NCBI GenBank assembly: GCA_002479245.1
Contig: DLMG01000279.1
Span: forward strand, 1,831 to 17,453
DNA length: 15,623 nucleotides
Direction of reading: 5' to 3'
Source of the DNA: Verrucomicrobia subdivision 3 bacterium UBA7542
GTDB lineage: Bacteria > Verrucomicrobiota > Verrucomicrobiia > Limisphaerales > UBA11358
Shown: positions 1 to 5,630 of the stretch, piece by piece
Layout of the letters: every line of letters starts with the position of its first letter
Numbering within the stretch: position 1 is the stretch's first letter
Made by a program: the position numbers and the translations under genes
The notes under the pieces: generated by a model
Database searches by the model: none
What the model saw: only the letters and a program-made list of their open reading frames with translations
What the model was told of the DNA's origin: nothing

Positions 1-726
1 CTTGAATTGGCCTCCATGGCCGATATTCCGGCCGGTACGGGCCTGGGTTCGTCCGGCAGTTTCACCACCGCGCTGCTCAAAGCCTTGCACGCGCACAATA
101 AAAATCTCGTCCATCCTGCCGAACTCGCTGCGCAGGCGTGTGAAATCGAACTGGGACGACTCAAGGAGCCCATCGGCAAACAGGATCAATACATCGCCGC
201 TTACGGCGGAATCACCTGTTTCAAATTTCTGCCGGACGGCAAGGTCGAGGCGTGGCCGCTGAAACTTTCCGCTGAAACGCGGGACAACCTCGATGACAAT
301 TTGCTCCTCTTTTTCACCGGTTATTCGCGCTCGGCATCGGCGATCCTGAAGGAACAGGACCAAAAATCGAAACAAGCCGACGCAGGGATGATTGAAAATC
401 TGCACTTTGTCAAAGACCTCGGCCTGCAAAGCCGGCGGGCGTTGGAAGCCGGGGATTTGCGCGAGTTTGCGCGGCTCATGGATGTGCATTGGCAACGCAA
501 AAAGCAGCGCAGCGGTGGCATGAGCAATCCAAAAATCAACGAGTGGTATGCCCGCGCAATGGCCAACGGCGCGCTCGGCGGCAAACTCATCGGTGCTGGC
601 GGCGGCGGGTTCCTGATGTTTTACGCCGAGGACAAGTCCAAACTGCGTCACGCGATGCGCACGGCGGGACTCAAGGAAGTCCGCTTCCGTTTCGATTTCG
701 AAGGCACGAAACTGGTTATCTCGTAA
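1..726 (+). CDS. hddA: D-glycero-D-manno-heptose 7-phosphate kinase, HddA-type GHMP kinase (5' truncated)
   Basis: The gene is open from the first base, so its N-terminus lies outside the window; the TTG at 7 is only an internal codon. The GHMP-kinase glycine-rich ATP loop is seen near the start (ADIPAGTGLGSSGS). The third GHMP motif, GGKLIGAGGGGFLMF, lies about 45 residues before the end. The stretch GKQDQYIAAYGG resembles the substrate region of HddA-family kinases. Members of this family phosphorylate heptose 7-phosphate at C1, giving the alpha-1,7-bisphosphate used in the GDP-heptose route. The neighbours (nucleotidyltransferase, SIS isomerase, GmhB phosphatase) fit that pathway. About 100 residues appear to be missing compared with full-length family members. 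A different sugar-1-kinase specificity within the GHMP family cannot be excluded from sequence alone. Confidence 0.85.
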   Translation, partial: LELASMADIPAGTGLGSSGSFTTALLKALHAHNKNLVHPAELAAQACEIELGRLKEPIGKQDQYIAAYGGITCFKFLPDGKVEAWPLKLSAETRDNLDDNLLLFFTGYSRSASAILKEQDQKSKQADAGMIENLHFVKDLGLQSRRALEAGDLREFARLMDVHWQRKKQRSGGMSNPKINEWYARAMANGALGGKLIGAGGGGFLMFYAEDKSKLRHAMRTAGLKEVRFRFDFEGTKLVIS

Positions 727-741
727 ATAATCAATTAAACA

Positions 742-1245
742 ATGTATTCAAAAAAAATCATTGTTTTCATTGCCATTTGCTTTGGTGGTGCCGCGTTTCT
801 TTTGGGACGATTCATACAACCCACGCATCAAAGCAAAGGAAACTTAATTTTTTATGACTCAATTTCTGAAATTGAAAATTCGATCGCCGAAAGATCGGGA
901 GCAAGTCCTTTCGAAAAGCAAGAGCTGAAAACAAACGATGCACACTATTTAATGTATTCGACTGATCCGGTTCGTGGAACAGCCTTCTATTGCATCTATT
1001 GCTTTGAACAGGCCGATCCACATGACCAGAGCGCTTCAGAAAAACAGCGTTGGCTTCTTCGAGGAATTTTTTCAATAAACGCTCTGACTTATACCAACGG
1101 TGGCTATCGGTTTGCCAAGCCCCAATACGAAATCAATGACAGCAGCATAAGCGTCAGTGTGGCTGGGCATGCGATGTATGACATCAATAGCTATGCGGTC
1201 TGGTCTAAAGCTATAGTTGCACTTGGCCAGACAAATGCACCGTAA
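742..1245 (+). CDS. Hypothetical membrane-anchored or exported protein within the heptose operon
   Basis: This 167-aa protein is not recognised. It begins with a short basic stretch (MYSKK), followed by a hydrophobic segment of about 18 residues (IIVFIAICFGGAAFLLG). That could be a signal anchor or an uncleaved signal peptide. The rest is soluble-looking and mixed, with a paired-Cys patch (FYCIYCFE) near residue 90 and no motif I can assign. It starts 15 bp after the kinase stop and ends 27 bp before the likely start of the next gene, so it sits in the transcription unit. Its codons are much richer in A/T than those of both neighbours, which suggests recent acquisition. No role in heptose synthesis is evident. 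Confidence 0.7.
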   Translation: MYSKKIIVFIAICFGGAAFLLGRFIQPTHQSKGNLIFYDSISEIENSIAERSGASPFEKQELKTNDAHYLMYSTDPVRGTAFYCIYCFEQADPHDQSASEKQRWLLRGIFSINALTYTNGGYRFAKPQYEINDSSISVSVAGHAMYDINSYAVWSKAIVALGQTNAP

Positions 1246-1272
1246 TGTTTAGTTTTGAAAGATTTAATTTTG

Positions 1273-1992
1273 ATGGCCAAAACACTTTCCCAAATTCCTA
1301 TTGCCATACTCGCGGGCGGACTCGCCACGCGGCTGCGGCCCATCACGGAAAAAATCCCCAAATCGCTCGTGCCTATCGCGGGCAAACCGTTTCTGGCGCA
1401 CCAGCTCGAATTGCTTCAATCCCGCGGACTCCGCCGCGCAGTGCTGTGCATCGGTTATCTCGGCGAAATGATTCAACACGATTTTGGCGATGGCCGCGCG
1501 TTCGGGGTGCGGCTTGATTATTCGTTCGACGGCCCGAAACTGCTGGGCACGGGGGGTGCCATCAAACGTGCGCTGCCGTTGCTGGGCGATGAATTCTTTG
1601 TGCTCTACGGTGATTCGTATCTGCCGGTGGAATACCGGCCCATCGCGGAATTTTTCCGGCAGAGCGGCAAGCTCGGCTGCATGACCGTCTATCGCAACGA
1701 GGGGCGTTACGACACCAGCAACGTTGTTTTTCGCGACGGCGAAATCGCGGTTTACGACAAAAAAAACCGCCCGGCGGAAATGCGGCACATTGATTACGGA
1801 TTGAGCCTGTTCAAAGCACCGGTGTTTGAATCCTATTCCGCCGACCGGTCGTTCGACCTGGCCGAAGTCATGGGCAAACTGGTCCGCGAAAAACAACTCG
1901 CCGGTTACGAAGTGCGCGAACGCTTTTACGAAATCGGCTCACCTGCAGGCTTGGCTGAATTGGAAACGTTGCTACAATCAAAATCAACATGA
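1273..1992 (+). CDS. hddC: HddC-type sugar-1-phosphate nucleotidyltransferase (heptose-1-phosphate guanylyltransferase family)
   Basis: The 239-aa product has the nucleotidyltransferase signature at its N-terminus: LAGGLATRLRP (residues 13-23) and PKSLVP (29-34). It also has LGTGGAIKRA (91-100) and the metal-binding aspartate in LYGDSYLP (D114). This is the Rossmann-like NTP_transferase fold. The length and neighbourhood match HddC, which converts D-glycero-alpha-D-manno-heptose 1-phosphate plus GTP to GDP-heptose. I chose the ATG at 1273 because the family signature starts a few residues later; an in-frame TTG at 1255 would add six residues. The stop overlaps the next ATG (ATGA), indicating translational coupling. 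Nucleotide preference (GTP versus other NTPs) cannot be proven from sequence. Confidence 0.8.
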   Translation: MAKTLSQIPIAILAGGLATRLRPITEKIPKSLVPIAGKPFLAHQLELLQSRGLRRAVLCIGYLGEMIQHDFGDGRAFGVRLDYSFDGPKLLGTGGAIKRALPLLGDEFFVLYGDSYLPVEYRPIAEFFRQSGKLGCMTVYRNEGRYDTSNVVFRDGEIAVYDKKNRPAEMRHIDYGLSLFKAPVFESYSADRSFDLAEVMGKLVREKQLAGYEVRERFYEIGSPAGLAELETLLQSKST

Positions 1993-2585
1993 GCTTTACC
2001 AAACAATTCCTCGACGAAGTCCAAAAACTTGTTTCCGAACTCAATCCGGACGCCATCGAAAAATCCGTGGCCGAACTGGCGCGCGTGCGCGAGCGCGGCG
2101 GACGGCTGTTCATCCTCGGCGTCGGCGGCAGCGCGGCCAATGCCAGCCACGCCGTCAACGACTTCCGCAAAATCTGCGGCTTTGAGGCTTACGCGCCGAC
2201 GGACAACGTTTCCGAACTCACCGCCCGTACCAACGACGAAGGCTGGGCCACGATTTTCGCCGAGTGGCTCAAAGGCAGCCGTATCAATGCAAAGGATGGC
2301 CTGCTGATTTTTTCCGTTGGTGGCGGCAATCTGGAGAAAAACGTCAGCCCCAACCTCGTCAGCGCAATTCAACTCGCCAAACAGGTTGGCGCCTCGGTTG
2401 TCGGCATCGTTGGACGCGACGGTGGTTACACGGCCAAGGAAGCGACAGCGTGCGTCATCGTGCCGACGGTCAACCCCAACCATGTGACTCCGCACTCCGA
2501 GGCGTTTCAGGCGGTGATCTGGCATTTGTTTGTCTCCCATCCCGTGCTCAAGGTCGGCAAAACCAAGTGGGAAAGCACGCGGTGA
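1989..2585 (+). CDS. gmhA: SIS-domain phosphosugar isomerase, GmhA-like (sedoheptulose 7-phosphate isomerase)
   Basis: This 198-aa protein is a single SIS domain. The phosphate-binding loop is GVGGSAANASH (residues 44-54). A second loop, FSVGGGN (108-114), replaces the usual STSGNS. The C-terminal active-site helix is TPHSEAFQAVIWH (167-179). GmhA converts sedoheptulose 7-phosphate to heptose 7-phosphate, the first step of nucleotide-heptose synthesis, which suits its place between the nucleotidyltransferase and GmhB. Aligning by eye to E. coli GmhA, the metal ligands His61, Glu65, Gln172 and His180 correspond to H54, D58, E171 and H179. This is therefore a divergent member. The start overlaps the upstream stop by 4 bp, and the stop overlaps the next gene's GTG in the same way. 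Confidence 0.75.
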   Translation: MSFTKQFLDEVQKLVSELNPDAIEKSVAELARVRERGGRLFILGVGGSAANASHAVNDFRKICGFEAYAPTDNVSELTARTNDEGWATIFAEWLKGSRINAKDGLLIFSVGGGNLEKNVSPNLVSAIQLAKQVGASVVGIVGRDGGYTAKEATACVIVPTVNPNHVTPHSEAFQAVIWHLFVSHPVLKVGKTKWESTR

Positions 2586-3148
2586 AGTCCGAAGTCCGAA
2601 ATCCGAAGTCCGGGGCCCGGCACGCCGTTTTTCTCGACCGCGATGGCGTTATCAACCGCGCGTTGGAGCGTGACTGCAAACCGTATCCCCCCCGGAACTT
2701 GGACGAATTTGAAATTCTTCCCCAGGTTTCCGCCGCCTGTGCAAAGTTGAAGCAGGCCGGTTTTTTGCTTGTGGTGGTGACCAACCAGCCGGACGTGGGC
2801 CGTGGAACGCTCAAAAAAGAAATTGTCGAGGCGATCCATGCGGAAATGTGCCGGCGGTTGCCGATTGACCGCGTTGAAGTTTGTTATCATCCTGGCAAGG
2901 GCCAATCAGATTGCGATTGCCGCAAACCCAAGCCGGGCATGCTGCTGCGCGCTGCGCGCGAACTGGGCATTGACCTGGTGCAAAGCTGGATGGTCGGTGA
3001 CCGCTGGCGGGACATTGACTGCGGCCATGCCGCCGGGTGTCGCACGATTTTCATTGATCACGGTTACGCGGAGGAACTCCGGCAAAAACCACACTTTTCG
3101 GCTGGCAATTTGGCCCAAGCTGCGGACATTATCTTGCGCGAATCGTAG
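2582..3148 (+). CDS. gmhB: D,D-heptose 1,7-bisphosphate phosphatase (GmhB, HAD superfamily)
   Basis: The 188-aa product removes the C7 phosphate of heptose 1,7-bisphosphate. HAD motif I is FLDRDGVIN, with nucleophile D19 and acid D21. Motif II is TNQPDVGRG (67-75). The GmhB zinc cluster appears as C101-x-H103...C111-x-C113 within CYHPGKGQSDCDC, followed by RKPKPGM. Motif IV is MVGDRWRDID (D140). The start is taken as GTG at 2582, which overlaps the previous TGA (GTGA), since no ATG lies between it and motif I. The first 10 or so residues (KSEVRNPKSG) are encoded by a heptameric DNA repeat, so the native N-terminus may be altered or unstructured. Alpha versus beta anomer preference cannot be told from this sequence. 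Confidence 0.87.
   Translation: MKSEVRNPKSGARHAVFLDRDGVINRALERDCKPYPPRNLDEFEILPQVSAACAKLKQAGFLLVVVTNQPDVGRGTLKKEIVEAIHAEMCRRLPIDRVEVCYHPGKGQSDCDCRKPKPGMLLRAARELGIDLVQSWMVGDRWRDIDCGHAAGCRTIFIDHGYAEELRQKPHFSAGNLAQAADIILRES
2584..2611 (+). repeat. Heptameric tandem repeat at a gene junction
   Basis: There are four consecutive 7-bp units: GAAGTCC, GAAGTCC, GAAATCC, GAAGTCC. They begin exactly at the stop/start overlap between the isomerase and phosphatase genes and encode the phosphatase N-terminus. The unit is the same type as the heptamers at 7199-7226 (TCCGAAC units read on the minus strand). Confidence 0.85.
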
Positions 3149-3179
3149 AATTACTGAAGTTGGCGGAACATTTTGAATT

Positions 3180-3899
3180 ATGAATACGTTGAAAGATTTG
3201 AAGGTGAAACTTTTTGCCGACGGTGCGGACAAGGCGGGAATGCTGCAACTGAACGCCAATCCGCTCATCAAAGGCATGACCACCAACCCCACACTCATGC
3301 GCAAGGCCGGCCTCACCGATTTTGAAGCCTTCGCGCGCGACATTTTGCAGCACATCACGGAGAAACCGATTTCGCTCGAAGTGTTTTCCGATGAGTTTCC
3401 AGAAATGCGGCGGCAGGCGCTCAAGATCAACGGCTGGGCAAAGAACGTTTACGTCAAAATCCCCATTACCAACACGCGCGATGAATCTTCACTGCCGCTC
3501 ATCCGCGAACTTGCACGCGAAGGTGTAAAACTCAACGTTACCGCGATACTCACCCTGGAGCAGGTCGCCGGTGTTGCCAAAGTGCTGAACGCCAAAGTGC
3601 CGGCAGTCGTGTCCGTGTTTGCCGGCCGCATTGCGGACACGGGCGTTGACCCGATGCCGCAGATGCGCGAGAGCAAAAAACTCCTGGCTGGTTTGCCCCA
3701 GGCGGAATTGCTCTGGGCGAGCGTCCGGGAAGTGTTGAACATTTTTCAGGCGGACGATTGCGGCTGTGCCATCGTGACGGTGCCGCACGACATTCTGGCC
3801 AAGGCCATGAAGATGATCGGAATGGACTTGAAGGAGTTGTCGCTGGACACCGTGAAAATGTTTGCAGTGGACGCGAAGGCGGCAGGCTTTTCGTTGTAG
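3180..3899 (+). CDS. Transaldolase / fructose-6-phosphate aldolase-like protein
   Basis: The 239-aa TIM-barrel protein has the short-transaldolase pattern. It shows KLFADGAD near the N-terminus, KGMTTNPTLMRKAG (31-44) and the Schiff-base lysine in YVKIPITN (K93). It also shows LNVTAILTLEQ and SVFAGRIADTG (around 120-155), and a C-terminal TVPHDIL segment. Enzymes of this class transfer or cleave dihydroxyacetone units. In this cluster the natural inference is supply of sedoheptulose 7-phosphate to the GmhA-like isomerase. It starts 31 bp after gmhB with only a weak upstream purine run and ends 11 bp from the convergent glycosyltransferase. Whether it is a true transaldolase or a fructose-6-phosphate aldolase is not resolved. 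Confidence 0.83.
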   Translation: MNTLKDLKVKLFADGADKAGMLQLNANPLIKGMTTNPTLMRKAGLTDFEAFARDILQHITEKPISLEVFSDEFPEMRRQALKINGWAKNVYVKIPITNTRDESSLPLIRELAREGVKLNVTAILTLEQVAGVAKVLNAKVPAVVSVFAGRIADTGVDPMPQMRESKKLLAGLPQAELLWASVREVLNIFQADDCGCAIVTVPHDILAKAMKMIGMDLKELSLDTVKMFAVDAKAAGFSL

Positions 3900-3910
3900 G
3901 CCAGCGCCGC

Positions 3911-4975
3911 TCAAAAAAAATTGTTGATCACGTCGAAAACACTTTCGACCGTCACCAGCGCCATGCAACGCTGCAGGGCCTCGTCGCTTCCCCGGATGCC
4001 CCGTCCGTCGTAACGATAAAATTCCAGGTTGCGCCCGGCGACGGCCGGGTTTTTCACCAGCACAAACGGATGGTCGTAAGGTTCGATGGGCTTGTTCCAG
4101 GTCGGGGTTTCAATGACGACCTGGCTGCGCACGTTCATGGCGGCCGCCAGGTGCATCAATACCGTGTCCACACTTAAAAACGCATCGCATTTTTTTAGCA
4201 ACGCCGCCGCCTGCCGGAGATTTTGGGTTTTCGGGAAAAACAAATTCTCTCCCCCGGCCGCTGCCGAAATTTTTTCATGGTCGGCTTGTTCCTCCGATCC
4301 GCCAAAAAATAAGATGGCCAGTTTGGGATGGCGTTCCCGGAGACGGCGTACCAGTTCCAGGTAATTTTCCAAGGGCCAGCGCCGGAGTGCGAGATTTTTC
4401 GTGCCGCCCGAACCAACGTGGACGCCCAACAGCGGCCGCCCGGAAAGATTTTGTCCGGCGATGAAATCCGCCGCCCAGGCGTTTTCGGCGTCCGTTAAAA
4501 AAATTTCATAGCGATGCTGCGGTCGCAGCGCTTTTACCTTGAGCAGTGAAAGCAGGGACAAATTGTTTTCGACGCTGTGCCGTGTGTAATCCTGGGGGAT
4601 GGTCCGGTTCGTCAGCCAGCGGTCAAACGTGCTGGAACATTCATATTCATGGCTGAGCCGCACCGGTGCATTGATGAATTTCGCCACCAAACGGTAATGG
4701 CGCCGGCTTTGCGGATGGGGGTTGATGGAAATATCGTACCGTTTCCACCGCAATTTCGCCAAAAAGGCGAGCGATCCGATTTTGGAATCGGAAACCAGAT
4801 TTCTTTGGTGGATGGCGTTGAGATGCGGGTTGCCTTCGAGCAAATCCTTCGCGCTGCGCCACCGCACCAGCGCATCAATGGTCGCGTCCGGAAAATTTGC
4901 GCGCAGCTCGTGGATCAGCGGTGTGGCGAACAGCGCGTCGCCGTTGCCCGCGAGCAAAATGACCAGAATTTTCAT
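3911..4975 (-). CDS. Glycosyltransferase family 9 protein (heptosyltransferase, WaaF/WaaC-like)
   Basis: The 354-aa protein has the GT9/GT-B layout. The N-terminal Rossmann half begins MKILVILLAGNGDALFATPL, with conserved PLI.EL and GNPHLNAI. The C-terminal half carries LLGVHVGSGG, the substrate-binding segment RRWPLENY, and SVDTVLMHLAAAMNV preceding ETPTWNKP. The last corresponds to the nucleotide-heptose site of ADP-heptose:LPS heptosyltransferases. It would transfer heptose from a nucleotide donor to a lipopolysaccharide-like or other surface glycan on the cytoplasmic side of the inner membrane. I prefer the ATG at 4975 over the TTG nine bases upstream. The gene lies downstream of the HldE-C gene on the same strand and converges with the transaldolase. 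Confidence 0.85.
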   Translation of the reverse strand: MKILVILLAGNGDALFATPLIHELRANFPDATIDALVRWRSAKDLLEGNPHLNAIHQRNLVSDSKIGSLAFLAKLRWKRYDISINPHPQSRRHYRLVAKFINAPVRLSHEYECSSTFDRWLTNRTIPQDYTRHSVENNLSLLSLLKVKALRPQHRYEIFLTDAENAWAADFIAGQNLSGRPLLGVHVGSGGTKNLALRRWPLENYLELVRRLRERHPKLAILFFGGSEEQADHEKISAAAGGENLFFPKTQNLRQAAALLKKCDAFLSVDTVLMHLAAAMNVRSQVVIETPTWNKPIEPYDHPFVLVKNPAVAGRNLEFYRYDGRGIRGSDEALQRCMALVTVESVFDVINNFF

Positions 4976-4989
4976 TTGTTTCAATTTTT

Positions 4990-5040
4990 GGCAGGGCTGG
5001 CCTGCTGGTCAGCTTGGACGCGCGGCAGCGCGTCCCTGCC
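4990..5040. repeat. Cloverleaf-forming palindromic interspersed repeat
   Basis: This intergenic stretch folds as a three-way junction. The closing stem is GGCAG (4990-4994) with CTGCC (5036-5040). Arm 1 is GCTGGCC/GGTCAGC (4996-5002 with 5007-5013, one G-T pair). Arm 2 is a perfect GGACGCGC/GCGCGTCC (5016-5023 with 5028-5035) around the tetraloop GGCA. It lies between the HldE-C and GT9 genes with no T-run, so it is not a classical terminator. It resembles REP-like mobile palindromes. Confidence 0.75.
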
Positions 5041-5044
5041 ATTT

Positions 5045-5530
5045 TCACAACCGGGAAATCTTTTCCAGCAACGCCGTCGTGGACTTGCCCGGCACAAATG
5101 GAATGATCACAATTTTCCCGCCCGCCTGTTCAATAGCGCGCCGCTCGTCCTGGTTCAACGTGGCCCGGGTGTAATCGCCGCCTTTGACGTAAATATCAGG
5201 CTTCGCCGCCGAAAGGAATTTTGTCGCCGTTGTTTCCGCAAAAACGCAAACGCCGTCCACGCTCGCCAGCGCGGCGAGCACAGCGGCGCGGTCGGCCCCG
5301 ACATTTACCGGCCGGCCCGGACCCTTCAGCTGCCGCGTGGCTTCGTCGCCGTTGACGCCGACCAGCAGCGCATCGCCAAAGTTGCGCGCCGATTCGAGGT
5401 AGGTCACATGACCCAGATGCAGGATGTCGAAACAGCCGTTGGTGACGACCAGTTTCCTGCCACTGGTGCGCATGGCCGCCCGCCACTCTGGTAATTTGTC
5501 CCACGCAATGATTTTTTCACGGAAGTTCAC
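5045..5530 (-). CDS. D-glycero-beta-D-manno-heptose 1-phosphate adenylyltransferase (HldE C-terminal domain / RfaE2)
   Basis: The 161-aa product corresponds to the stand-alone adenylyltransferase half of HldE. It has the nucleotidyltransferase motif NGCFDILHLGH (31-41, with the HxGH signature), KGGDY (116-120) and the C-terminal GKSTT segment (148-152). It would convert heptose 1-phosphate plus ATP to ADP-heptose, the donor for GT9 enzymes such as the one just downstream. No kinase half (HldE N-domain) is present in the window, while an HddA-type kinase is. The two activation chemistries therefore coexist nearby. Start at ATG 5530; the ribosome-binding site is weak. Confidence 0.88.
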   Translation of the reverse strand: MNFREKIIAWDKLPEWRAAMRTSGRKLVVTNGCFDILHLGHVTYLESARNFGDALLVGVNGDEATRQLKGPGRPVNVGADRAAVLAALASVDGVCVFAETTATKFLSAAKPDIYVKGGDYTRATLNQDERRAIEQAGGKIVIIPFVPGKSTTALLEKISRL

Positions 5531-5581
5531 GCCGCTATTTTGCCGACGCGCCGCCGCTTGGCAATGATTTCCCGCCGGAGC

Positions 5582-5599
5582 AGCCGACGTAAGTCGGCT
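5582..5599. repeat. Short perfect palindrome between debranching-enzyme and HldE-C genes
   Basis: AGCCGAC (5582-5588) pairs perfectly with GTCGGCT (5593-5599) around a GTAA loop. It lies about 30 bp beyond the debranching-enzyme stop and about 50 bp upstream of the HldE-C start. No T-run follows in the direction of transcription, so I read it as a repeat rather than a rho-independent terminator. A second, weaker dyad (ATGAGC/GCTCAT) follows near 5620-5633. Confidence 0.55.
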
Positions 5600-5630
5600 C
5601 TGACTTTTCTTTTGAGAAGAATGAGCAGGC

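Noticed and set aside
3900..3920. A-run at the convergent junction as a terminator
   Set aside because: The run is not preceded by a hairpin in the required orientation for either transcript.
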